Positions 23,757 through 35,042 of a DNA stretch of 64,000 nucleotides are shown one piece after another. Position numbers and translations under genes: made by a program. The stretch covers positions 2,168,936-2,232,935 of the forward strand of contig CM034602.1 in NCBI GenBank assembly GCA_020091685.1. Direction: 5' to 3'. Under the pieces are notes generated by a model, which had not been told where the DNA came from, searched no databases, and was given only the letters and a program-made list of their open reading frames with translations. This DNA comes from Lutjanus erythropterus (Eukaryota > Chordata > Actinopteri > Lutjaniformes > Lutjanidae). Within the stretch, counting starts at the first letter, position 1; each line of letters starts with the position of its first letter.

Positions 23757-24527
23757 TGGCCACACCCCCTTCTGGATCACAGTTTCATATATTGGGAGAT
23801 ATAGGAAAATGCTGAAAAGCCAATGTGTAGCAGGTTGTAACACAAGTAAACATATGAAAGCATGATGAGCTCTGGTTCCTCGTCCTTCCTGGAAAGGAAA
23901 GGGATCCCAAAAAGAGAGCAGTCGCCTCCAGAGAACAGTAATGTATTTATTTTGGCAGCAGTCTTAATTGCTTTTTGATGACAATAAATATGAATCAGCT
24001 AATTTATACTGAATAAGAAACTAGACACCACTGTTTTAATAACCACGGCGGCCACATCGAGATTTGAGTCACATCAGATACAGTAATAAATGTGCTGAAT
24101 GTGCTGAATGATGCTGCTGACATTTACTGCTGATGGAGAGCTGATGTTAGCTGCTGGAGTTCAGTCATAACTTTACACCAGTGTCAGACTTTTGTCTCTA
24201 TATACAGTTGACTACTGACAGGTTTTCTTATTTACAGACTCTTAGATTCAATGTTAATCAGTCATTATTGTCTGGCCACTGTGGCTTCACTGATGCAGTT
24301 GGACAGTAGAGGACTAAAGGACGACGACAGCTGACTGATCAATATTAATTAATTTATCTCAGGTTCAGGTAAAGTCACAAAATAATTCTTAGACATGTCA
24401 ATAAATCAAAGGTTTGTTTAATGTGACATGAATTCATCAAACTTGTCAAAATTGTTATACAAAAATGTGAATTTACATTGTTGTCTATGCGATCTTAGGT
24501 TTTGTTACCCAAAAGGGGGTGTGGCCA
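23757..24527 (+). mobile_element. Inverted-repeat element with THAP-like remnant, copy A
   Basis: tggccacacccccttctgg (23757-23775) is the complement of ccaaaagggggtgtggcca (24509-24527) at 18 of 19 positions, bounding 771 bp. Near the left arm, about 23820-23865, one frame reads SQCVAGCNTSKHMKA, resembling the first Cys pair of a THAP zinc finger (CxxxC). The rest of the finger is not clear. A related copy lies at 44795-45480. The likely source is a THAP-containing (P-element-like) transposon. Similarity to copy B extends left of the arm, so the true end may be further out. Confidence 0.55.
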
Positions 24528-24901
24528 TGACATGACACACACAGACATACCAAAGTGCAGAGCTTAAACTTAAAGGTCTCTTATAAAATACCTTAGCAAG
24601 TGAATCATTGTCACGTAGAAGTTAGATTGCATAGATGTAGAGATCACAGTTTTTTTTATGATTAATTGTGCAGCTCTGCTGCAGAGTCATTTGACCCGGG
24701 AATGAATGCTGAGTGTACCCTTTACCTCTGAAGAAAAAGCCAGATGTTAGTGGGTTTCTGGTCCAGTGTTACACATCAGTAACTCAAGTTTGTGATTTGT
24801 TCTTATGAGGAAACAAATTTTTAACAGAACCAAAAGCAACTTTCAACAAAGAGAGGAATACAAAAAAAAAATCTAACCCAGAAATAATAGGACAGGTGAA
24901 G

Positions 24902-24945
<44 letters not shown>

Positions 24946-25730
24946 CTGTGAATGTGAGAGTGAAGCAGCTCATTACTTTCTGCCAAAGTTTCTTTTTTAT
25001 AGCTTCCACAGGAGATGCCAAATTTAGGAATGTTCAAGTCCTCCACGCATGAACTTTTCTAAATTGTTCAAGATCATCTCCAAATCACTAATTGTGTGAA
25101 ACTTTCAAGTGCGTCCTCTAACAAAGTTTAAAGCGACCTTACCAAGTTTTTGAATGAAGTTTGAGATGGGATATGTTGATGTGCTGTCAGTCTGATAATT
25201 CATCTTCATCTGAGCTGCAGCAGTGAAGTAAAAACATCTGACAATAACATCCTGATGTGTTGTTCACAGCATTTTACATCATGAACTAATTATGAGACAT
25301 CACAGACACAGCAGGAGTTCAGTTTGTGAATTGTTTCTTAATTTAGTTCTGCAAGACTTCACCTGTTGATTCTGTGAACATACAAACTTTGATTTGGTTT
25401 TTGTTTTTTAAAAAAAGTTCAGAAAATGTGGTTTGCAACTTGATTTATATTCCTGGAAGTAGTGAGGAAGTTTACACATCTTTTTCAGAGGAAAATTACA
25501 AACCTTAGATTTGTATGTTTGTTTCTCAGTGTTATGTTGTCACCTCTGGGCTTCTTCTTCTCACTGTGGAGTTTCTGTGGTGTGGTTACTGAGTAGAGTC
25601 TGATACCAAACGATACTCGAGACTGAAACAGTGCTGGTTTGACAGAACTGAGAAACAAATGAAAACTTTCACACATATGAGGGCAGATTGCTGATCTGTT
25701 TTTGTATTTATTGGGTCAGATTACGCCTCG
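24528..25730. other. Unassigned with a GT array
   Basis: Apart from the (TG) run at 24905-24943, no exon or named repeat was recognised. Confidence 0.4.
24905..24943. repeat. (TG)19 microsatellite
   Basis: Perfect dinucleotide run. Confidence 0.95.
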
Positions 25731-25732
25731 GC

Positions 25733-26075
25733 AGTAAATCTGAAAGACCTATCATGATAGCGAAGTTTCATATCAGTTGATATTGATAGTTATTGATCAT
25801 GTAGGTTGTGTCTGACAACATGTTGTGTGCCTGTTACCTATGGATAGAAGTGCTGGAGCGGAAAATGGACTGCTTATCAGAGTGCTTATATCGGAGATTT
25901 TAGATGCAGTCCGATAAAATCCGATACTCGTTTTTTGGCTGATATCGGACCGATATCCGATATCAATATCGGATTGGGACACCCCTATTAGACACCACTT
26001 TACTGTAATGCAGCCTTTAATATCAGTTAAAGATAACACTTGTTATATCATGATATGACATGATATCACTCAAAC
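25733..26075. mobile_element. Nested MITEs with 'tatcgga' and 'gatatcat' words
   Basis: Outer pieces (tcatatcagttgatattgatag..., caccactttactgtaatgcagcc, gatatgacatgatatc) belong to the same family as 15450-15680. Between them, about 25890-25987, tccgataaaatccgatactcg...ccgatatcaatatcggattgggacacccct is the terminus of a different family. This indicates one element inserted in another. Confidence 0.5.
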
Positions 26076-26402
26076 AACACAGTCATTTTTTCTCTTTTTT
26101 ATTCAGGCGTGTTACCGGGCACTGTCATGTTCACTAAATTTACAGCGGGAGTTTAGAAGTGACCTGTAGCTCGGTGCTGTTAGGCTATTAAATGTTTTAA
26201 AAGGCACCAAACAAATAACTCGCGCTTCACACAGCGTCTCAGGTGAGGCTGAATTAAGCGTGAATTGAAAATATTCAACTTGAGCAAAACATTTAGACAA
26301 AAACAGGCGGCTGATGGAGGAAAGGCCACTGGATTGAAAATATTTTTAATTGTTAATATTATAATGTTGTGTTGCACATTTAGTTTTGAATTTATCACAT
26401 GA

Positions 26403-26404
<2 letters not shown>

Positions 26405-26475
<71 letters not shown>
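26405..26475. repeat. (GT)35 microsatellite
   Basis: Perfect 71-bp GT run, second longest in the window. Confidence 0.97.
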
Positions 26476-26476
<1 letters not shown>

Positions 26477-27110
26477 ATCTTTGACAGATAATTACACAGA
26501 ATGTCTGGAAACGTACAGGAATTTGGGGTTTTCAGCCTTTTTTTCCCCCATTACAAACTCAGTTGTCAGCTGACTGCAGTTATTATTTTCTCTTTTGTGA
26601 TGTTTGCTGATCAGTTTAGGTTTTAAAAACATCACAGTTCATCAAGTTGAAAATTTGATTTATCAGTGGAAAATTAATCAGGCTCCTATTTAATAATCCA
26701 TTCATCATTTTAGCAATTTTCTTTTCATAAGTGCTGAATACCAACATCAAGCTTCTCAGTCGACTTTTCTTTGTCATACATGATAATTAACTGCATATAT
26801 TTATATTTGTTAGGACTGTTGGTTGAGTTAAAGAAGACGTTTGAATATGTCATCTTTGAAGTGTTTGAAATTCTGACATCTAATTTTTTCAGCATTTTCT
26901 GATATTTTGTAAATTAAATGTTTACTCAATATGGGAATTTGTTGGAAAAGTGCAGTGCAGACTGTAGGTTTGCTAATTTGTTCCCTTTTGTTTTGTTTTT
27001 TTTGTTTTTTTTACGTTCATCACCACCACACTCCCATCAGCCTGCTCGAGTCAGTTTTGCCAGTAAGGCTCATGTTTTAATGCCTGTCATGCCTTTCTTC
27101 ATTATCTGTG
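26476..27110. other. Unassigned intronic sequence
   Basis: No exon or named element. T-rich stretch at 26985-27013. Confidence 0.4.
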
Positions 27111-27118
27111 ATTTCCAC

Positions 27119-27830
27119 TAGGGGTGCAACAGATCTCAAAACTCAGATCATCATATTAAAAACAGGAAAAAAAACATGCTCTGCTGTAGCCCCTTCTGTC
27201 CATCTGTAGCAAATGCAAACACTGTATAATATTACTAACACTACTGCTATGAATAACAATAATAATAATAGTACAGTATACTGCAAATACTACAACAGAC
27301 AATATGTATTATAGCATATGTGTATCTACACTACAGTATAAAGTAAAATGATCCTACAGTCTCCCTCAATGTCCCGCCCACAGCACTGTCTGATTGGTTG
27401 CACTTCATGAGTAACAGCCAATCAAAACTGCAGGCTGTGTCACAGACAGACTGCAGGCTGCTCCTGTGACTGACAGCTGTGTGAACTTACAGTAAAACAT
27501 CACAATCTTATGATTTATATATGTGACAAAGTGAAAGTGACAGCTTTTAGATCAGTCATCGCTCTTCCTCCTTCAAACATCACTTCCGAACCAGGAGCGA
27601 TGTGAGTGAACTCGAACAGACGGAGGGCAAAAATACTGCTCATATGCATCATGAGCTGTGTAGGATTCAGTGTTCAGAGTAAAATGCAGTGTGTATGGGC
27701 CTCATCTTTTTACTGCAACTCTGCAGATCGAGGGAGTTATTATTACTTTTACAAACTAACAGCAACAGTAGAACTGTGTCCCAAACTGTGGGGGGCCACC
27801 TGTGTGGAACACAGGTCAACTGCACCCCTA
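27119..27830. mobile_element. Non-autonomous hAT-like element, 712 bp, intact ends
   Basis: Left end taggggtgca and right end tgcaccccta form a perfect 10-bp inverted repeat. Both are flanked by the identical 8-bp sequence atttccac (27111-27118 and 27831-27838). An 8-bp duplication is the hAT signature. The interior has no long transposase frame. An in-frame stretch at 27606-27845 of 79 codons crosses the right end and is not a transposase. The perfect duplication suggests a fairly recent insertion compared with other elements here. Confidence 0.88.
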
Positions 27831-27944
27831 ATTTCCACACAGTGAGATAAAGTGAAAGTGTGCGTGCTCCTGCTCATAGTTCAGGTATAAAATCCCATCA
27901 CACCGCGGGGCGTCCCTCCTGCTGGGCTGCTGTCAGCCTGTCAG

Positions 27945-28081
27945 TTTAAATGCACACTCACTGACAAAAACAAACAACAGTTTAGTTTCAATTAGAAGAA
28001 TCTCAGTTGACTGAGGGGTCTCTGACTGATTGTTTTAAAAAATGTTTGACTTTCAGGGGGCAGCTTTAGTTGCAGCCCTAT
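27945..28081. repeat. Dispersed repeat 'agaatctca(g/a)t(t/c)gactgag'
   Basis: actgacaaaaacaaacaac...agaagaatctcagttgactgagg is repeated in diverged form at 40612-40690 (actgacaaaaaacaagac...gaagaatctcaatcgactgagg). Here it ends with agttgcagcccta at about 28069-28081, a terminus of the 'gggctgcaac' type. Confidence 0.55.
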
Positions 28082-28305
28082 TCAATAAACAGTCCTGCTC
28101 TGTGTGCTAAAAAATACACTGCAACTTCTGTGACTGTTGATGAAATTGTTCGTAATCAGAGGCGATGATATCACAAACCATCAAACAAAACTCACAACAT
28201 CCTGTTCCTGGAAACATGTGGGAGATACAAGGCTTTCACCTGACAGACGTGGGGTCCTGTTTCTCCCAGGCGATGGAGGAGCTTCAGTGTGTGTGCAGCT
28301 GGTTA

Positions 28306-28335
28306 ACACACATACACACACACACACATACACAC
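28306..28335. repeat. Imperfect CA microsatellite
   Basis: CA run interrupted by TA steps. Confidence 0.9.
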
Positions 28336-28472
28336 TGAGCGACTATAAGAGACATAAATTTCTCCTCCTGTCACTTCTGCTGTGCACAAACTATTTCAGT
28401 CTGAAGCAAACGTCTCTAAGAGCAAAAAAACAATCAGTCAATTTGTGGAAACTGTGATGGTTCAGTGCACTA

Positions 28473-28476
<4 letters not shown>

Positions 28477-28510
<34 letters not shown>
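28477..28510. repeat. (TG)17 microsatellite
   Basis: Perfect dinucleotide run, about 140 bp from an opposite-phase CA run at 28306. Confidence 0.95.
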
Positions 28511-28514
<4 letters not shown>

Positions 28515-29098
28515 TTGCCTGGAGGTTGTAGGGATGTGCAGTGTTACCGGTGTGTTGGTGGCCACTGTGAAAGAAGGAAAACAATAACTCCCCTGCGGTG
28601 CTGCCTAATTATAAAAGAGTTCCTGCGGACTGCGCTGAGGTCAGGAACTGATCCGAGTGTCTCAGGAACACATTATGATGTCTTAATAAGGTGCAGTAAC
28701 ACCTGCGGGACACCTGCTGCAGCTGGAACATACTGAGACAGAACGAAAAAAGGTCCTAAAGTTGAGGGAGTGTTACAGATATTCCAGGTGCACTCACTTT
28801 CAGTTTTACTCCCAGCGGTCTATGCTGAGTTTATACCACGTATGGACGAACAACTTGATTGAGAATAAATTCAAAATGAAAGTCCCCAGACAAAGTTATT
28901 ATTAAATGGACACAGTGATGAAAATAAGACCCAAGTTCCAATTGTAATTGTTAACCCCTCCAGCTGCCTTGCTCGTGGGCTGCAGGTAAAGAGGAGGTGA
29001 ACCAGTGCAGGATTGCAGAGCTGATTGGCTACAGAGCAACCCAGGAAATACAGTCTAATTACCTCCATGTACCCAGGCACTGAGAAAATTACCCATAC
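28511..29098. other. Unassigned intronic sequence
   Basis: No exon or named element recognised. Confidence 0.4.
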
Positions 29099-29145
29099 TG
29101 TGTGTGTGTGTGTGTGTGGGTGTGTGTGTGTGTGTGTGTGTGTGT
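29099..29145. repeat. (TG)n microsatellite with one GG interruption
   Basis: TG run from 29099 to 29145 broken at about 29118-29120. Confidence 0.93.
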
Positions 29146-29499
29146 TTGCAGACTCACTTTGCCCTCCGTCCAATAATCTGAGACGCCTGACAGATATTTC
29201 TTGCTTTCGCCCAGTTCGTGTTTTCTCACCAGAGCTGCATCCTGACAGCCGAAAGTGCTGCCAGGAATGAAGAGAAATGGTCGTCGACACTCTAACACAC
29301 ACTCATACACACACGCACACAGAGACACACACAGAGCGAGAGCATTCTTTGTATTTATTGATCCGCCATCGGGAGGTCCTTGCTGATGCCCAAATAAGCT
29401 GTTAACTCTACTTGATAGCTCATCATGTCCTCTGCAGAGAGGAAGGAACTCAAATTAAAGCCTTCAAGCATAAACAAACTCTAATGTGCACTGCATAAG

Positions 29500-29501
<2 letters not shown>

Positions 29502-29546
<45 letters not shown>
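29502..29546. repeat. (CA)22 microsatellite
   Basis: Perfect CA run followed by cgcacgc. Confidence 0.95.
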
Positions 29547-29550
<4 letters not shown>

Positions 29551-30180
29551 GCCCCACCTAAAACCTCATCACCTCCTTCTGTTGATCTCCCCCGGACAGG
29601 AGCAGCAGCAGGTCGGATTCTTGACCGTCACAGCTGGAAAAGTTAAACCTGTTAAGCTTCTCGTCTTCTGTAACCTGGAAACATCTTCTCTTCACGTTCA
29701 GATCTGCTGGAGCAGGTTCAGCAGGTGATACACGCTCAGCAGTAACAAGGATACTAGTTATCTTTTATTAACATCAGCCTTTCTTAGATGTGCACCTTTT
29801 TAAGTAAATGCTGTGGTAATTTTACATGTCACTGTTACAGCCAAAGCTGCAACTGTGATATGACTAAGTGCTACTTTTTAGTTACCTCTTTTCCCCACCA
29901 GCCTTTTTTGAAAAAGTTGCCAGCCAGCGCCAGCATTTTTGACAAAATTCACAGATATTTCAACACCCACAGAATATTCAGTTCTATGAAAAAGTTGGAA
30001 CTTGAAATTTTTCAAAAGAAAGAACAGTTCTGATAGTTTCAGACACAGAAAAGTTTTGTGGTTGGTTGCATCAAAAAGACAAAAATCTGATAAAATGGTG
30101 TTTTTGTGGAAGCAGGATATTGACCTCATGTTTGTGTTTCTTATCACTTCATATCACGTGTGTGACATCACTGTCACCAG
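29547..30180. other. Unassigned intronic sequence
   Basis: No exon or named repeat. 29340-29480, just before the CA array, is free of known repeat wording and is a candidate conserved non-coding element. Confidence 0.3.
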
Positions 30181-30189
30181 CGTTGAGAA

Positions 30190-30362
30190 CGTTAGGTCTG
30201 TGTGTCCCGGGGGCTGGAGTGCTCTCTGTCCCTGGCTGCGGTGTGAGCAGCCTCACTGTGTCCCGGCTGCTGTGGCGGTCCGGGGCCTGCAGCGCCAGCA
30301 GCCTCGCTCTGTACCCGGATCACGGTGCTCTCTGTTCCGGAGGATCTGTAGCTGAGTGCCGA
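30190..30362. other. GC-rich island in AT-rich intron
   Basis: About 170 bp visibly richer in G and C than its surroundings, with repeated words: tgctctctgt twice, gtcccgg twice, and cggtccgg/cggatcacgg. Overlapping 106- and 117-codon frames exist in two phases but have no recognisable domain. It could be a piece of a transposon or a CpG-containing regulatory patch. Confidence 0.35.
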
Positions 30363-30439
30363 TGTATTTCATGCTACATAACGTGATCCTCTTCTTCTGC
30401 CACCAGAGGCGTGTACAGTTATGTAATGACTTGGCTTTA

Positions 30440-30560
30440 TAGCCTGTTTACAGTTTGAACCAACTCCAGACTGGTGCTTGCACCAGCACCAAACTAGCAC
30501 TCGGTTCTTGTTGGTCAAAATAAATCGGATAAGTCGGTAAATGCCACTGGTTCAATAAAA
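30440..30560. repeat. Dispersed 'ggtgcttgcaccagcacc' repeat
   Basis: The palindromic phrase ctggtgcttgcaccagcaccaaactagcac resembles the end of a dispersed fish element built of 'accagcac' words. Boundaries uncertain. Confidence 0.4.
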
Positions 30561-31755
30561 AGGGCCGACCTAAAGACCTTGGATTGGTTTGGCAATACAG
30601 GTTTATTTTAAACTAGTTGTTTCACCCAGTTTGAGCAACGAAAGCTGGGAAATTGTTATCAGCCTCTATTGAGCGAAGTGTTGAGAGACCATTTTGTGAG
30701 CTAGCCAGATCTGCTGAGTGTTTGATGGTTAACTGTGGACTTTTTCGGGTGTTTTTTTGAATTAAATTTAGACCTTGATATCTGCTACAGGAAGTCTGAA
30801 GCAGAGGAAGTTTTAAAAACAGACAAAGAAATAAAATAAATGTAGTCATGAAATTATCATTTGACATGAAATTGACTGATAACAGGACTGTAGACTTTAG
30901 TTTTTGTCTCTTTTCACATGTGATCAGTTTTGTCAGTTTGACACCATGCTGTTTTTTTTTTGTTTTTTTTTTGATTGTTTCATGTGGATTGACAGTTTGA
31001 CAGCTCCTCTGATTGGCTGTCTGGTCATCTCAAATCATATCAAATGAAGAGGCTTCACTCTGACTGAAGACCCAGAATATCTGTTTTGCATAACATCTCT
31101 TTAATATTATGAAGTTATCACTGAACTTTCAGTCCTTATAATCTTCAACAGATAAAATCCACTTTAATCAGATTGTGTTTTTTGAAACATGATAAACTCT
31201 TACTTGACTTCTCTCAGTGTTCGTGTTTCATACAAACACTCTCAAAGCTCTGGAGGAGGAGTTGTTTGCACTCTTAGCTGCCATGCAAGTGAGATGCTAT
31301 TGGCTCTTGTTATGGCACTCCAGCAGCGTTTTTCAGAAACTTGACCTGCCTTTGAGAACAACTCGTTTTATTCGCCTTGCTCTTAAACTTGCGTCAAACT
31401 GTACAATATATAATTGGAATCGCTCACGTCCTCTAATGCCATGAAGCTGAAATGATATACTGCCATTTTCTCATGAGTGCTTGATCAGTACTACACATGT
31501 GTAACTCTAAACAGAGATGAGAAGGAAGGAAAGAAGAGAGCTCAGTCCTTAGCTACTTCCATCATCAGCTCTGGAAACAAACAATATCTTCTCTTCTTTT
31601 ACCATTTATCTGATCAGGCAAAAGTGTGAAATTTTCTTGACCTGGTCAAGCAGGCAATCCTGAGTGCTGATCCCTGTGAGGGCAAAGTAATATATTAATA
31701 TAGGCTAGTAAAAATAATACAGGGAAGTAAGTGAGAGGTTAAAGCTATTTGTGGT
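30561..31755. other. Unassigned intronic sequence
   Basis: No exon or confidently named repeat. A T-rich patch lies at 30950-30972. The 75-codon frame at 31217 has no known domain. Confidence 0.35.
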
Positions 31756-32590
31756 GTCTGAACAATATGCAGCATGCACAGTGTAGAGGTGCTGAGCTGC
31801 AAAAGGATGCAGAGTGCAAACTGGGTGCAGGATGTGTGTCAGGTAGGTTTTTAATTGTTTCTGGTCCGTATGGCCTGAGGGAAGATGCGCCTCTCAGTCT
31901 TGACCATGATTGAGCGGACACACTTGACAGCAGGCGGCCACTTTGTTGTTGGGGCGGTAAAAAGAGCTGCAGCAATTAATCAATTTGTCAATTACTAACT
32001 GATTATTAAATTAATTATCAACTATATTAATAATTAATCAATCAGTTTGAGTATTTTTTAAGAAAAAATACAACAAAATTCTCTGATTCCACCTTCTTAA
32101 ATATGACACTAAATTGAATATCTTTGGGTTGTGGACAAAACAAGACGTTTGAGGAGACCAAACTCAATTAATCGGGTGAATAATTTGTGGATTAATCAAA
32201 AATGAAAAGAGTCGTTGGCTGCAGCCCTGGTGGTAAATGTCATGAAGGATTCGATTTGCCCTGGATGTGCACTTCCTGTTGTAGATGTCCTGGAGACCAG
32301 GCAGTGCTGCTGCACCAGATCACTCTGTGAGGGGAGTTTCTTATTCTGAGAGCTGCAATTTCTGCACCAGGCAGCGATGCTTCCACAGACCCTACTGCTG
32401 CGGCGTAGAGGGATTTCTGCAGCACTGTGGAGATCTTGAACGTCCTCAGTCACCCGAGGTGATCGGGGGTCAACTCCAGGGTACCTGTCGGCTCTAACTT
32501 TGATTCTAAGCTTCTCCCTCCTGAAGTCTACCATCATCTCCTTGATCTTGGAGACACTCATGTCCAAGCTGTTGTCTTTTTGGCTGTTGT
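31756..32590 (-). pseudogene. L2/CR1-type LINE fragment, split by a MITE
   Basis: On the minus strand, about 32570-32510 encodes a motif close to LNVSKTKEMIVDFR of L2/CR1-type reverse transcriptases (here LDMSVSKIKEMMVDFRREK when the frame is followed). The 3' part, about 31950-31850, reads KTERRIFPQAIRTRNN, like the usual C-terminal arginine-rich motif before 'NS..PQAI..LN'. Only the C-terminal third is present, with frame breaks. The element at 31962-32229 interrupts it. Confidence 0.7.
31962..32229 (-). mobile_element. hAT-like MITE, 'gggctgcaac' family, complete with target duplication
   Basis: 268 bp running from aagagctgcagcaattaat to gttggctgcagccctg. Flanks are gcggtaaa (31954-31961) and gtggtaaa (32230-32237), an 8-bp duplication with one mismatch. 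Removing the element and one flank joins the two LINE pieces in the same minus-strand frame. This copy best defines the family ends and supports its hAT assignment. Confidence 0.85.
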
Positions 32591-32599
32591 CTCTCTGAT

Positions 32600-33950
32600 G
32601 ATGTAAGAGGAAAATTCAAACAATTCCCCACTCCCACTTATTTTCATTATCAATACTCTGGATCAAGATACTTCAGACAACGCTCTAACATCCCATTTCA
32701 TCATATTTTACCCAGGAGTGTTTTTGATCATGAAAGAAAGTCGGTGGCTGAATGATTTTACTTTTGTCCTACTATTTGAACTTAATTTACCAAAGAGATT
32801 GATTGGTGGATGGGACAAAAAATAGAATGAGTCATCACAATCAGCCCTAACAAAGTCTCCTACAGATAGAGAGCTCTCAGTGTTGCAGAGAAGTGAAAAG
32901 CTGACAGCGGTTAATCCTCTCCGCTGGCTGAAAGCTGCCCTGAGAGCCAACACTCCCTGCACATTTAGAGATGTTGACCTGCTGACCTCAGAGTGCTTCT
33001 GCTCGGCGGGGAGGCTTTTGAAGAACGGCAATTTGAGTCCGGCATGCGGAGCGGTGTCCGTGAGGGGAAACTGACACCTCCACCTGGATGTGTTTTGTTG
33101 CTGATGGAGCATAAGTGTGGCTTGTCTGCTTATAAACACTCCCACCCGGGATAAATCAATTTCCTGGACAAAGCCCAGGAGATGGGGAGGCACAGACAGG
33201 AATCCAACTGAAACCTGACAGGCGGCTTTTCACAGTGCATATCCAGCCTCTTTTCTGGTTGTCGCCCTTCATTTCACGGGCAGGATGCATTTGTACGAGG
33301 AAAGCCATTACTGCTGCAGTCACCTGAAAAAAAGATAGTGGGGAAAAAAAAGAGAAAGAGGCTCTGAAAGCTGCCAAAGGGGCTTCAGAACAGGAAATGA
33401 TTTTGTAGTTGCAGAGTATTTCTATTCAGGGTAAGAAAGCACATTATGCACTTGTGTGTCAGCTCTGAAAAGGTGATGAAACTGAATTAAAACTACAAAT
33501 CAAAAAATGGGAGAGAAAATCACAACTGGAGGTTCAGTTTAATATTTCTACAATACTAAGGATAATGTGTGAAAAAGCATTTTGTCCAAGACGAACATCA
33601 AGTCCCTAAAATACTTTTATTTAAGTCTTTCCTTTTTGTTGAAGAGAGTTGCACATTATTATCATGATACTGATGTTTTGTCAGTGACATTCTTTCCTCT
33701 GAAGCGTCATGTGAGGTGACGTCCGTTCCTGATGACGCCGGCACAGCTGGAGCTGCTGCACAAAGCTTTACCGTTATATTCACACTGACACAAACAGTAG
33801 CCCCCCCGGCCTTCATGACTGTGACACATTCATTTGTATGGATGAGAGCAGCAGCCCATCTGGTTACTTTGCTCCTGCGTCATGCTTCTACCCCTTTTTA
33901 TCTGAAAGGAAACTCTAATTTGACTGTTGATGAATTCATGTTCTGAGGTT
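32600..33950. other. Unassigned intronic sequence
   Basis: A 161-codon minus-strand frame (32708-33193) and a 64-codon plus-strand frame overlap here, but neither shows a domain. 32830-33240 is free of named repeats and slightly GC-rich, so it is a possible conserved non-coding element. Confidence 0.3.
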
Positions 33951-33952
33951 TT

Positions 33953-34105
33953 TAATAATAATAATAATAATGCATTTTATTTATAGGCGCCTTTCTTGAC
34001 ACTCAAGGTCACCTTACATCATCAACATAAAAGCAGACACAATATTAAAAAGACAATAAAATACAAAAATACAGTTTAAAATTAGACCAGTTTAAATGCA
34101 TAAAA
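33953..34105 (-). repeat. LINE 3'-tail with (TAA)n
   Basis: taataataataataatgcattttatttataggcgcctttcttgacactcaaggtcaccttaca is the reverse complement of a typical fish LINE 3' end with a TTA-type tail (33953-33970). Coding sequence is absent. Confidence 0.55.
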
Positions 34106-34620
34106 TAAGAAAATGGTATCACTTCAGAGCTGTTAGTAGATCCTCTAGTCCTCAGGTGAGCAAGTATACCATGTCTGCTGATCGAGGATTAGCATTTTGA
34201 CACTATTTAGCTGTTTGAGTAGTCCGTAGTAGTGTCATGTAGTCAATAGTCATGGTTTGCCACACTGATACCTGCATATCGAAGAAAGAATGGTCTTTAG
34301 CATGTTGCAGATTCCCATCTTCTTGCATTGAAGAGTCCTTACTGTAGGCACAACTGAATTACAGCAAAGAGAGAAATAACGGGCCCTCACACTAGTGTGG
34401 TTCTCAGCAATCTCCTCAAATGTGCCAGATGTATGGGCAGAGTATTTATATGTCGAGGCGTTCAACTGAAAGTCTTTCGGAAACTTTTAAAAGTTGACTG
34501 AAAAAAATCAAATCGTGATTACTTAGATTATATGAAAAAATTCACGACGCTTCCACTCAGTGTTGCAGTGGTGCTACGACAAACAATCTTCCCGCCTTCC
34601 TAACATCATCCTCTTTTTTT
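34106..34620. other. Unassigned intronic sequence
   Basis: No exon or named repeat recognised. 34498-34555 carries tcaaatcgtgattacttagatta wording suggestive of a MITE end. Confidence 0.35.
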
Positions 34621-34624
34621 GAAG

Positions 34625-34790
34625 AATGATAATCGGCGTATTACCTGCAGTGGATGGACGTGGACACGCCCCCAGTTTGGAGAAGCTGCAGGAGTTACTG
34701 GTGTAGGAAGCTCAGCAATGTGCTGCTGTGGACAGAGTCAGCAGCAAGATGCGTTTTAGCCACCTAAAAATCAATGAGTTTAAAGCCCAG
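34625..34790 (+). repeat. Dispersed repeat, 'agctcagcaatgtgctgctgtgga' family, short copy
   Basis: gtattacctgcagtggatgg, cacgcccccagtttggagaagc, gaagctcagcaatgtgctgctgtggac and ttttagccacctaaaaatcaatga match, in order, the longer copy at 45525-46125 and a dispersed percomorph repeat known from memory. Only the 5' part is present. Confidence 0.7.
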
Positions 34791-34894
34791 TACACATGGT
34801 ACTAGAATTACTGGGAGAAATTAAACCTCCATGTCTGTTGCATGACATAAGTGGAGTCTTTATTTTACTCAAATCTCTTGGACATATCAAGGCT

Positions 34895-35042
34895 TGACTT
34901 TTCTATGACAGTAAACTGAATTTTCTTTGGGTTGTGGACAAAATAAGACTTTTTAGGACATAATCTTGGGATTTGGGAGAAACTGATTTACAGATTAATT
35001 GACAGCAAAAAAGAAAGGAAAAAAAGGTTAGTTGTAGCCCTA
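34895..35042 (-). mobile_element. hAT-like MITE, 'gggctgcaac' family
   Basis: Reverse orientation: atgacagtaaactgaattttc, gggttgtggacaaaataag, then the terminus ggttagttgtagcccta at 35042. Internally deleted. Confidence 0.75.

Noticed and set aside
32708..33193. 161-codon minus-strand frame
   Set aside because: Overlapped by a frame on the other strand; no recognisable domain or splice structure.
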